6,587 bases of DNA. Origin: Methylomicrobium sp. GTDB lineage: Bacteria > Pseudomonadota > Gammaproteobacteria > Methylococcales > Methylomonadaceae. The notes beneath the pieces are model-generated. The model ran no database searches and was not told the DNA's origin. It worked only from the letters and a program-made list of their open reading frames with translations. The stretch spans positions 1 to 6,587 of the forward strand of contig SLIO01000282.1 in the NCBI GenBank assembly GCA_007135635.1, given 5' to 3'. Numbering within the stretch: position 1 is the first letter of the stretch; every line of letters starts with the position of its first letter. Made by a program: the position numbers and the translations under genes. Below are positions 1-6,269 of this stretch, piece after piece.

Positions 1-30
1 ATGGCAATGCTATTTTGTTCGGTAGCAAGG

Positions 31-147
31 CGCGAAAACAGGCGCATAGCAAGCTATGTAACTGTTTTCGCGAGCTTCCGCTCCTGCTCACACTCCTTAC
101 CTACACCCATGTAGGTAACGCATCTACCTGACAAAAGAGCGCGTCAG
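31..147. repeat. Cluster of nested inverted repeats beyond the argG 3' end
   Basis: Three palindromes lie in a row. The first pairs 31-41 (CGCGAAAACAG) perfectly with 62-72; inside it 45-50 (CATAGC) pairs with 53-58 around an AA loop. The second pairs 97-105 (TTACCTACA) with 110-118 around a CCCA loop. The third pairs 128-132 (CTGAC) with 143-147. An alternative pairing joins AGGTA (113-117) to TACCT (125-129). There is no T-run on either strand, so a classical intrinsic terminator is unlikely, although the structure could slow or protect the argG transcript end. The compound architecture suggests a dispersed intergenic repeat family, which is inference from one copy. Confidence 0.7.
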
Positions 148-223
148 CTTACCAGAAAATGTGACCGCGCGAAGTATATTGGGATGGTCAGCCAGCGAAT
201 CGGCAAGACGATCCCTTATCGGC

Positions 224-1435
224 TCAACGACCTTTCTTTGCCGCAATCCGCATTCTCAATGCATTCAATTTGATAAAGCCTTCCGCATCCTTTTGATTGT
301 AGGCGCCGGCATCGTCTTCAAAAGTCGCTATCGACTCGTCGAACAAACTATCGGTATCGGAAGAACGACCGGCCACGATCACATTGCCTTTATAGAGTTT
401 GATTCTAACGGTACCGTTAACATTGACCTGCGACGCATCGATCATTTCCTGCAACATTTTCCGTTCAGGACTCCACCAGTAACCGTTATAAATTAAACTG
501 GCATAGCGCGGCATCAACTCGTCCTTCAAATGCGCAACTTCCCTATCGAGCGTCAGTGATTCGATCGCCCGATGTGCTTTGAGCATGATCGTACCGGCAG
601 GCGTTTCATAACAACCGCGCGACTTCATACCGACATAACGGTTCTCAACGATATCGAGCCGGCCGACGCCATTAGCACCCGCGACTTTATTGAGTTTTTC
701 CAAAACTTCTGCCGGCGAATGAGGCACGCCGTCGATTGCGACGATATCGCCGCCTTGGTAAGTCAATTCGATATAAGTCGGCTTATCGGGCGCCGCTTCC
801 GGCGAAACAGACCAACGCCACATCGACTCCTCGGGCTCCGCCCAAGGATCTTCAAGAATACCGCCCTCATAGGATATGTGCAGCAAATTGGCATCCATGG
901 AATAAGGCGAGGCCTTGCCGCGTTTCATTTCGACCGGAATACCATGTTCCTCGGCGTAGCTGAGCAGTTTTTCGCGCGAGCTCAAATCCCACTCACGCCA
1001 TGGCGCAATGATATGGATATCGGGACGCAGTGCATAAGCGCCTAACTCGAAACGAACCTGATCGTTGCCCTTGCCGGTTGCGCCGTGAGAAATCGCTTCG
1101 GCGCCGGTTTCATTGGCGATTTCAATCAAGCGTTTCGCGATCAACGGACGCGCAATAGACGTGCCAAGCAAATATTCGCCCTCGTAAATCGTATTAGCGC
1201 GGAACATCGGAAACACGAAATCGCGCGCGAATTCCTCACGCAGATCGTCGATATAAATTTCTTTGATGCCCATCGCTTGAGCTTTAGCACGCGCCGGTTC
1301 GACTTCCTCGCCTTGGCCGATATCGGCGGTAAATGTGACCACTTCGCAAGAATACTCATCCTGCAACCATTTCAAAATGACCGACGTATCCAAACCGCCG
1401 GAATAAGCCAAAACCACTTTATTAATATCGGACAT
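224..1435 (-). CDS. argG: Argininosuccinate synthase
   Basis: Joins citrulline and aspartate, with ATP cleaved to AMP and pyrophosphate, to give argininosuccinate, the penultimate step of arginine synthesis in the cytoplasm. The 403-residue product is full length for the family. The N-terminal ATP pyrophosphatase motif AYSGGLDTS is at residues 10-18, the [14 protein letters not shown] segment at 84-97, and the [13 protein letters not shown] signature at 118-130. The second half carries the usual synthetase and oligomerisation region, including an EDPWAEPEE segment. The ATG at 1435 is preceded by AAAGG (1440-1444) four bases upstream and by a TATAAT box (1473-1478), so the start is well supported. 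It lies 80 bases downstream of the GIY-YIG gene on the same strand. No argH or other arg gene is adjacent, and no clear ArgR operator was seen. Confidence 0.98.
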   Translation of the reverse strand: MSDINKVVLAYSGGLDTSVILKWLQDEYSCEVVTFTADIGQGEEVEPARAKAQAMGIKEIYIDDLREEFARDFVFPMFRANTIYEGEYLLGTSIARPLIAKRLIEIANETGAEAISHGATGKGNDQVRFELGAYALRPDIHIIAPWREWDLSSREKLLSYAEEHGIPVEMKRGKASPYSMDANLLHISYEGGILEDPWAEPEESMWRWSVSPEAAPDKPTYIELTYQGGDIVAIDGVPHSPAEVLEKLNKVAGANGVGRLDIVENRYVGMKSRGCYETPAGTIMLKAHRAIESLTLDREVAHLKDELMPRYASLIYNGYWWSPERKMLQEMIDASQVNVNGTVRIKLYKGNVIVAGRSSDTDSLFDESIATFEDDAGAYNQKDAEGFIKLNALRMRIAAKKGR

Positions 1436-1472
1436 ATCGCCTTTAAATACCTTCAGTTAAAAAATGCTGCAA

Positions 1473-1478
1473 ATTATA
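1473..1478 (-). promoter_or_regulatory. Probable -10 box of the argG promoter
   Basis: The minus strand reads TATAAT, a perfect sigma-70 -10 hexamer, 37 bases upstream of the argG start codon, giving a leader of roughly 30 nt. No good -35 is present: TATTGT at a 16-base spacing or TTGTTA at 14 bases are the best, both weak. A T-rich spacer lies between. This suggests argG can be transcribed independently of the two genes upstream. Confidence 0.55.
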
Positions 1479-1515
1479 CCGTAAAAAAGCGATAACAATA
1501 GCATCGAATCCTGTG

Positions 1516-1782
1516 TTAACCGGCTAACTCATTCTCACCCGAACTCAACAAATGCAGTTTATGCGCGCGTTTCAAGCGCTTGATGGCAATCTCACGCTTC
1601 GTTGCGGAACTGCGGTCGTGCCCGCCTTCCAAATAAACAAGACGCGACGCTTGCCGCCCGCGAAAATATTTGGCGCCCAGTCTACCTTCCGAATGTTCCC
1701 GGAAACGCCGGTCGATATCATTGGTAATACCGGTATACAGCGATTCGTCGCTACAAAGAATCATATACACGAACCACTGCAT
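1516..1782 (-). CDS. Small GIY-YIG nuclease superfamily protein (UPF0213/YhbQ-like)
   Basis: An 88-residue single-domain protein of the GIY-YIG endonuclease superfamily, UPF0213/YhbQ type. The two halves of the name motif appear as VYM (residues 5-7) and YTG (16-18). They are followed by the conserved arginine in DIDRRFREH (Arg25 or Arg26) and by the metal-binding glutamate, probably Glu64, in the TKREIAIKRLKR helix. The invariant tyrosines (Tyr6, Tyr16) and the glycine are kept, so catalytic competence is plausible. Family members are usually 80-100 residues with no extra DNA-binding domain; YhbQ-type proteins are reported to act on DNA, but the physiological role is poorly known. Its ATG is six bases after the stop of the upstream ASCH gene, so the two are probably co-transcribed. 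No strong Shine-Dalgarno is near; AAGGA lies 13 bases away. Confidence 0.88.
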   Translation of the reverse strand: MQWFVYMILCSDESLYTGITNDIDRRFREHSEGRLGAKYFRGRQASRLVYLEGGHDRSSATKREIAIKRLKRAHKLHLLSSGENELAG

Positions 1783-1788
1783 CGCGAA

Positions 1789-2124
1789 TTAGTCGTCCTT
1801 TTTGATCTTGAAACTATGCACCCAAACCAAGTGCTCCGGCTCCCAAGTCATGCCCGGATGCATAGCTAAAATCAAGGCGCGATAGCTTTCCAAATTCGGA
1901 TAACCTTCCGCCTTGGCATGCTCGTCAGTCATATCGCCTAAACGCTCACGCTGCAAATCGGTTACCACAAACGCCACGCCATCCAACTCGAAAACCTCAC
2001 CTTGCCAAGCATAAACACCGTCTCGGCGTTGTTGAGTCTTGACACCGGACTTGGCCGCCTCAATAAGTTTTGGATGACGGATCAAACGATCGATAGTACA
2101 AGTTTTTTCGGGGTATTGGGACAT
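1789..2124 (-). CDS. Small ASCH-domain protein
   Basis: A 111-residue soluble protein that resembles stand-alone ASCH-domain proteins (ASC-1 homology, a PUA-like beta-barrel fold thought to bind RNA or nucleotides). Visible hallmarks are the N-terminal segment with KSGVKTQQRRDG (residues 27-38), where ASCH proteins have their GxKT-like loop, the central beta-rich VAFVVTDLQRERLGDMTDEHAKAEG region, and a C-terminal half with LVWVHSFKI typical of the closing strand. There is no signal peptide or membrane segment. The function is unknown; some small ASCH proteins hydrolyse N4-acetylcytidine (E. coli YqfB), but I cannot assign that here. It is the first gene of a minus-strand unit with the GIY-YIG gene, and has its own -10 box at 2151-2156. 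Confidence 0.72.
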   Translation of the reverse strand: MSQYPEKTCTIDRLIRHPKLIEAAKSGVKTQQRRDGVYAWQGEVFELDGVAFVVTDLQRERLGDMTDEHAKAEGYPNLESYRALILAMHPGMTWEPEHLVWVHSFKIKKDD

Positions 2125-2150
2125 AATAACTCATTTCCAAAAAATCCTAG

Positions 2151-2181
2151 AGTATAGCGGACCCTCACCAATCCAGGTAAA
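2151..2181 (-). promoter_or_regulatory. Candidate promoter of the ASCH/GIY-YIG unit
   Basis: On the minus strand TATACT (2151-2156) is a good -10 hexamer, 26 bases upstream of the ASCH start codon. TTTACC (2176-2181) is a partial -35 match, but the 19-base spacing is long. Transcription would start near 2145, leaving a leader of about 20 nt. Confidence 0.4.
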
Positions 2182-2425
2182 GAATCATTAACCGAAAGGA
2201 GAGACTGCACTCATCTCATGGCGTATTTCTGTCTTTAATCGTCATGTCGGTTGGAATACCGATTACAAGACATATTAATCTGATAATGTGTCGATTCCAA
2301 ATTGCCAAATGGAATACTTTTAGGGGACAATAACTGGTTTGGCATAGTTTGAACTATACGCTTGATTGCTACTTAATTCGTCAAGCGCTCGAATGAGAAC
2401 CGCTTGGCAAATATTGGAATACGTA
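2182..2425 (+). promoter_or_regulatory. Divergent intergenic region with TGGAATAC repeats and candidate promoter
   Basis: This AT-rich stretch precedes the leuC'-'leuD/cimA/leuB cluster. The octamer TGGAATAC occurs at 2252-2259, 2310-2317 and 2415-2422. The second copy forms the right arm of a perfect inverted repeat, ATTCCA (2294-2299) and TGGAAT (2310-2315), with a 10-base spacer. The third overlaps the weak ribosome binding site (GGAA, 2416-2419). A candidate promoter is TTGAAC (2349-2354), 17 bases, CTTAAT (2372-2377). A small stem pairs CAAGCG (2382-2387) with CGCTTG (2401-2406) in the leader. An operator function for the octamer is inference; no known regulator site was recognised. Confidence 0.35.
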
Positions 2426-2893
2426 ATGAAAAAGACCCTCTATCAAAAGATCTGGGATAGTCACCTGGTCGTCGATGCGTCTGGACAGGCGCCGTTGCTT
2501 TATGTCGATCGGCATCTGATGCATGAAGTAACCAGCCCCCAGGCCTTTGAAGGTCTTCGTCTCGCCAGCCGCAAAGTGCGTAATCCGCAGAGCATTCTAG
2601 CCACCATGGATCATTGCGTACCGACCCAAAGCCGCAAACTGCCTATTAAGGTCCTGCAGGACAAATTAATGGCCGAATTTTCCGCCAACAAAGACAAGCA
2701 ATTTATCGTCAATCCGGAAGCTCAACAGGTGAACACCCCCAGAGGAAACGTTTTTAAGTTTGAAATAGATTCATTCCGTAATAAAAACTTGCTGAGCAGA
2801 CTGGACGACACCGGTTTGACCTTAAAATATGTCGATGCGATCGAACGGTACGATCAGCAACACAAACAAGACTATCCTTGGCTTTGGGCTTAA
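2426..2893 (+). CDS. In-frame LeuC N-terminus/LeuD C-terminus chimera (deletion remnant of isopropylmalate isomerase genes)
   Basis: An uninterrupted 155-residue frame whose two halves belong to the two subunits of 3-isopropylmalate dehydratase. Residues 1-74 match the LeuC N-terminus: [30 protein letters not shown] (23-42) and ATMDH (59-63). Residues 72-155 match the LeuD C-terminal third: LPIKV, the PEAQ segment, [17 protein letters not shown] and a closing YPWL. The join falls at Leu-Pro-Ile (72-74, bases 2639-2647), a tripeptide usual at that place in both families. About 395 residues of LeuC, including all iron-sulfur cysteines, and about 120 of LeuD, including the GCGSSREH loop, are absent, so isomerase activity is very unlikely. 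Normally conserved residues are also changed: DHN to DHC (Cys64), and the usual KHCLLNG of LeuD to NKNLLSR. ATG 2426 was chosen over an upstream TTG at 2366 because LeuC homology begins there. It may be a pseudogene or a retained small protein. Confidence 0.85.
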   Translation: MKKTLYQKIWDSHLVVDASGQAPLLYVDRHLMHEVTSPQAFEGLRLASRKVRNPQSILATMDHCVPTQSRKLPIKVLQDKLMAEFSANKDKQFIVNPEAQQVNTPRGNVFKFEIDSFRNKNLLSRLDDTGLTLKYVDAIERYDQQHKQDYPWLWA

Positions 2894-2936
2894 TGGTTCT
2901 AACAACTAAGGCGCAACGAAAATACAGGGTAAAATC

Positions 2937-4478
2937 ATGTCGATAGAGTCAAGGCACATCCAACTGATGGACACCACTTTGCGTGACGGCGAGCAAACGC
3001 AAGGTGTCGCCTTCACACCGACGGAAAAAGTCAGCATCGCCAAAGCCTTATTGCAGTTTTTGCGCGTCGACCGTATCGAAGTCGCTTCGGCCCGAGTGTC
3101 CGAAGGTGAAAAAGAGGCCGTCAGCCAAATCAACCAGTGGGCCTACCAAGAAGGTTTTGCCGACCGTGTCGAAGTACTGGGTTTTGTCGACCATACACGC
3201 AGTGTTGATTGGATTCGATCAACCGGCGGTAAGGTGATCAACCTACTGGCCAAAGGTAGCGAGAAACATTGCCGCGAACAACTCGGCAAGACGCTCGAAC
3301 AACACAGCACTGAAGTATTGCAAACAATCGCGTATGCCCACGAACAAGGCCTGAAAATCAATATCTACCTGGAAGATTGGTCGAACGGCTACCAAAATAA
3401 CCCCGATTATGTCTATGGGTTCATGGACCGCCTAAAACACAGCCCGGTCAGTCATTTTATGCTACCGGATACTTTGGGCGTCATGTCTCCTGACGAAGTG
3501 CTCTCAAGCCTGAGCGATATGTGCCAGCGCTACCCTGAGCTACAATTCGATTTTCATCCACACAACGATTACGGTCTAGCTACCGCCAATGTCATGGCCG
3601 CAGTGCGGGCGGGCGTCTGCGCGGTTCATTGCACCATTAATTGCTTGGGCGAACGTGCGGGTAATGCGTCCCTGGCCGAAGTCGCCGTGGTGCTCCGCGA
3701 TAAAATGAACATGCGCTTATCCGTCGACGAAAGCCACTTGGTGCGCATTAGCAATATGGTGGAAAATTTTTCCGGCAAGCGTGTTGCCGCTAACGCACCG
3801 ATCGTCGGCGCCGATGTGTTTACGCAGACCGCCGGCATTCATGCCGACGGCGACCAAAAAGGTGGTTTATATAAAACGCGACTGGGGCCGGAGCGCTTCT
3901 CACGCACCCACAGCTATGCACTGGGTAAAATGAGCGGCAAGGCCTCGCTGAAAAAGAATCTGGAACGTCTTGAAGTAGAGATTTCCGAAGCAGACCAGAA
4001 GAAAGTCTTGGCGCGTATCGTCAGCCTCGGCGATTCCAAGCAGACCATCACCACCGATGACCTGCCGTTCATCATCGCCGATGTGCTCGAAAGCAAAAGC
4101 TATCAACATATTAAATTACTGAATTGCTCCCTCAATAGCGGCTTGGACCTACAGTCCACAGTCAGCTTACGCGTCGAAATCCAAGGTGAAAATCACCAAG
4201 CTACCGGCGCCGGTAGCGGCGGCTTCGATGCCTTCATCGACGCCATAAGCAAAGTGCTCAAAAAATACGACTACCGATTGCCCGAGCTGGCAGATTATGA
4301 AGTGCGCATTCCCAAGGGCGGCCACGCCAATGCACTGACCGAATGCGTGATAACGTGGAATTGCGGCAATGAATTACGCAAAACCCGAGGCGTTCACGTC
4401 AACCAGGTATTTTCGGGCATTATGGCCACGATCAAACTCATTAACATTCAGTTGCATGAAATGAAGATCGCCACTTAA
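2937..4478 (+). CDS. cimA: (R)-citramalate synthase, Leptospira type
   Basis: Condenses acetyl-CoA with pyruvate to (R)-citramalate, the first step of the threonine-independent route to 2-oxobutyrate and isoleucine. The 513 residues comprise an alpha-isopropylmalate synthase-type TIM barrel (about 8-275), linker subdomains and a LeuA-type regulatory domain (about 388-505). Catalytic residues Arg16 and Asp17 (TLRDGEQ), Glu146, Thr179, metal ligands His207 and His209 (FHPHND), the GERAGN motif (238-243), His302 and Tyr312 are present. Numbering is collinear with the Leptospira interrogans enzyme as I recall it, and its pyruvate-pocket residues Leu81, Leu104 and Tyr144 are all kept, favouring citramalate over isopropylmalate synthesis. 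AGGG (2926-2929) lies seven bases before the ATG. It follows the chimera by 43 bases, consistent with an operon. Older annotations may call this LeuA-like. Residues of the isoleucine pocket differ (see findings). Confidence 0.88.
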   Translation: MSIESRHIQLMDTTLRDGEQTQGVAFTPTEKVSIAKALLQFLRVDRIEVASARVSEGEKEAVSQINQWAYQEGFADRVEVLGFVDHTRSVDWIRSTGGKVINLLAKGSEKHCREQLGKTLEQHSTEVLQTIAYAHEQGLKINIYLEDWSNGYQNNPDYVYGFMDRLKHSPVSHFMLPDTLGVMSPDEVLSSLSDMCQRYPELQFDFHPHNDYGLATANVMAAVRAGVCAVHCTINCLGERAGNASLAEVAVVLRDKMNMRLSVDESHLVRISNMVENFSGKRVAANAPIVGADVFTQTAGIHADGDQKGGLYKTRLGPERFSRTHSYALGKMSGKASLKKNLERLEVEISEADQKKVLARIVSLGDSKQTITTDDLPFIIADVLESKSYQHIKLLNCSLNSGLDLQSTVSLRVEIQGENHQATGAGSGGFDAFIDAISKVLKKYDYRLPELADYEVRIPKGGHANALTECVITWNCGNELRKTRGVHVNQVFSGIMATIKLINIQLHEMKIAT

Positions 4479-4609
4479 ATCACGGCTTTGATGCTGAACA
4501 GAGGCAAATTTCGCGAACTTAACCACCCGCACAAGCGCCATTCACGATGAAGCGTGGACGTAAAGTATATTAAGTTTTAACTATTTACCATTCACTAATA
4601 AACATAACA
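4479..4609 (+). promoter_or_regulatory. cimA-leuB spacer with possible internal promoter
   Basis: The 131-base gap is long for an operon. TATATT (4566-4571) is a plausible -10 hexamer, with TTCACG (4541-4546) as a poor -35 at 19 bases. The 30 bases before the leuB-like ATG are A/T/C-rich with no Shine-Dalgarno sequence. No terminator hairpin with a T-run was found, so readthrough from cimA is possible. Confidence 0.25.
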
Positions 4610-5716
4610 ATGAAGCATTATAAAATCGCAGTATTGGCCGGCGACGGCATCGGCCCTGAAATTACCAAAGAAGCACTCAAAGTTCTCAAAGTCATCGAAG
4701 AACGTAACGACGTTACCTTCGAACTGATGCCCGCCTCTTTTGGGGCTTGCGCCTACTTCGAAACCGGAAATGCCTTCCCCCAAGCGACCATCGATATTTG
4801 CGATCAGGCCGATGCAATCCTAAAAGGCCCGATTGGCTTGAGCCATGAAGAAGCCAAAAAAATTCCGATTGATCAACAACCCGAACGCGGCGCGTTACTC
4901 CCGATGCGCCGTCGCTACAATACTTACGCAAATTTCCGCCCGGTTTTTTTGCCAAAATCTTTAGCGCATTTTTCCCCGTTGAAGCCTGAAATTATCGGTG
5001 AAGGGATCGATTTAATCATCGTTCGCGAGCTGGTCGGCGGCCTGTATTTCGGCGAGAAAGAAATGGGTATCAATGACAAAGGCCTCCGTTATGTTCGTGA
5101 AACCCTGGAATATGATGAGGAGCAAATCCGCCGCATCATGCACGAAGCGTTCAAATTGGCTAGTAAACGCCGCAAGTTGCTGCACAATATCCACAAAAGC
5201 AACGTATTGAAATCCAGCGTGCTATGGAACGAAGTCATGGAAGAAGTGGCCGTGGAATATCCGGATGTCCAGGTGGTCAATTTTCTGGTCGACGCTGCAG
5301 CCACTGCACTTTGCTTGAAACCGACCCAATTCGATGTCATGGTCATGGAAAACATGTTCGGCGACATTCTCAGCGACCAAGGCGGCGGCATATTAGGATC
5401 CCTCGGCTTGATGCCTTCGGCCTGCATCGGCCCCGACAAAGCCTATTACGAACCCTCACACGGTTCAGCGCCGGATATCGCCGGCAAAAACATCGCCAAC
5501 CCTTATTCAATGATCGGCTCGGTGGCGATGATGCTGGAAAACAGCTTCGACATGATGGCTGAAGCCAAAAATGTTTGGGAAGCAATGCAAGGTGTTTTTG
5601 CCGATGGATACTCCACCGCCGATTTGTCGAAACCCGGCAGCGGCGTAACGATGATCGGCACCGAACAATTTGGCGACAAAGTCGTGGAAAAACTGCGAGA
5701 AATGCCCAAAGCTTAA
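4610..5716 (+). CDS. Divergent LeuB-family NAD-dependent beta-decarboxylating dehydrogenase
   Basis: A 368-residue member of the isocitrate/isopropylmalate dehydrogenase family, which oxidises and decarboxylates 2-hydroxy acids carrying a 3-carboxylate. In context it may convert 3-methylmalate to 2-oxobutyrate, or isopropylmalate as LeuB does. Visible are the AGDGIGPE start (10-17), an LeuB-like substrate loop QPERGALLPMR (90-100), catalytic Tyr146 (GGLYFG) and Lys196, metal-binding aspartates 228, 252 and 256, the family signature from NMFGDILSD, and HGSAPDIAGK (284-293). Asp289-Ile290 in that last motif indicates NAD rather than NADP. Departures from typical LeuB are HKSNVL in place of DKANVL, VDAAATAL in place of the usual VDNxxMQL, RELVGG in place of RELTGG, and a shorter segment after Tyr146. 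These make it a paralog-like sequence rather than a standard housekeeping LeuB. No Shine-Dalgarno precedes the ATG, and no convincing terminator follows. Confidence 0.85.
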   Translation: MKHYKIAVLAGDGIGPEITKEALKVLKVIEERNDVTFELMPASFGACAYFETGNAFPQATIDICDQADAILKGPIGLSHEEAKKIPIDQQPERGALLPMRRRYNTYANFRPVFLPKSLAHFSPLKPEIIGEGIDLIIVRELVGGLYFGEKEMGINDKGLRYVRETLEYDEEQIRRIMHEAFKLASKRRKLLHNIHKSNVLKSSVLWNEVMEEVAVEYPDVQVVNFLVDAAATALCLKPTQFDVMVMENMFGDILSDQGGGILGSLGLMPSACIGPDKAYYEPSHGSAPDIAGKNIANPYSMIGSVAMMLENSFDMMAEAKNVWEAMQGVFADGYSTADLSKPGSGVTMIGTEQFGDKVVEKLREMPKA

Positions 5717-5996
5717 TCCTATAAAAAGCCTTTTGTCCAAGAAACACACGAAAATCACGAATATTCAATTAGCTATACTTTCCAAATTGCTTAACCAATG
5801 AATGATTCAAGTATCTCTTGATTTTCGCGGACTGACGCCGAATTAGGAATAAGCCTTTGGCAGGAAAGGCGGCTTGCAATCCTTACGCATCAAGCTAAAA
5901 ACTGCCAATACGTATCCCCCTTCTTCGCTCTTTCCCAAGCTGGAGCTTGGGTAACAGCATATTTTAGTCTTTGTAACCTCGATACCATTTATAGTA
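5717..5996. other. Gene-free AT-rich spacer with two small palindromes
   Basis: No credible coding sequence was found on either strand. Two hairpins are visible: GCCTTT (5853-5858) with AAAGGC (5865-5870), and CCCAAGCT (5934-5941) with AGCTTGGG (5944-5951). Neither is followed by a T-run, so neither is a clear terminator for the leuB-like gene. The second is a short palindrome of a kind often dispersed in intergenic DNA, which is inference. Confidence 0.5.
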
Positions 5997-6189
5997 ACTT
6001 AGGAATATGCACAAAATAACTTATACAAGTAGTAGGCTTTGTGGCGGTTTGGCGACTCGCTTGACAGGACGCCGTGAATACGTCCCTGTAGGCTTGACGG
6101 CGGCTATCCCTGCCGCCGACACCTGTCAATCGAGCCACAACCCCCCCCTTCCGACAGTTGTCTAAGTTATTTCATGCTAATTCCTTAGT
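5997..6189. repeat. 193-bp element with 32-bp imperfect terminal inverted repeats (MITE-like)
   Basis: The left terminus 5997-6028 is complementary to the right terminus 6158-6189 at 26 of 32 positions, including an uninterrupted 10-bp AATAACTTA-type core (6014-6023 with 6163-6172). Nested inside, GACTCGCTTGACAGG (6054-6068) pairs at 13 of 15 positions with 6122-6136, and CGGCGGC (6098-6104) pairs perfectly with 6112-6118. CGCCGT (6070-6075) can alternatively pair with ACGGCG (6097-6102). A run of eight C (6141-6148) lies near the right end. There is no coding capacity. The design resembles a miniature inverted-repeat transposable element; no convincing target-site duplication was found. Confidence 0.6.
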
Positions 6190-6204
6190 ATTCTCGGCCT
6201 GAAC

Positions 6205-6269
6205 ATCGCGATCTGGGTATCGCTCCCACAGTGTATCCACCTTCCTCTGTGGGAGCGACGCCTTCGTCG
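6205..6269. repeat. REPIN-like pair of inverted REP units
   Basis: Two REP-like units face each other. The plus-strand unit, CTGTGGGAGCG (6247-6257), is followed by the hairpin CGACG/CGTCG (6256-6260 with 6265-6269). The minus-strand unit has the same 11-bp head (complement of 6221-6231) followed by the hairpin GCGAT/ATCGC (6208-6212 with 6219-6223). The heads form a perfect 11-bp inverted repeat around a 15-base spacer. A GTGGGAGCG head plus adjacent small palindrome is the known arrangement of REPs moved by RAYT transposases in pseudomonads and other gammaproteobacteria. Confidence 0.75.

Noticed and set aside
161..1495. Several open frames of 70-157 codons antisense to or in other frames of argG
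   Set aside because: They lie over a full-length, motif-complete argG and their translations show no recognisable domain; they are frame shadows.
1552..1869. 105-codon plus-strand open frame
   Set aside because: It is antisense to the GIY-YIG and ASCH genes, both of which have recognisable family motifs.
2366..2425. Upstream extension of the leuC'-'leuD chimera from a TTG start
   Set aside because: The extra 20 residues have no LeuC similarity, and the LeuC N-terminus begins exactly at ATG 2426.
5720..5735. AAAAGCCTTTT as a terminator after the leuB-like gene
   Set aside because: Pairing would leave a one-base loop and has no GC-rich stem; it is not a credible intrinsic terminator.
6141..6148. 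Run of eight C as a phase-variable tract
   Set aside because: It lies inside a non-coding repeat element with no gene or promoter next to it whose frame or spacing it could switch.
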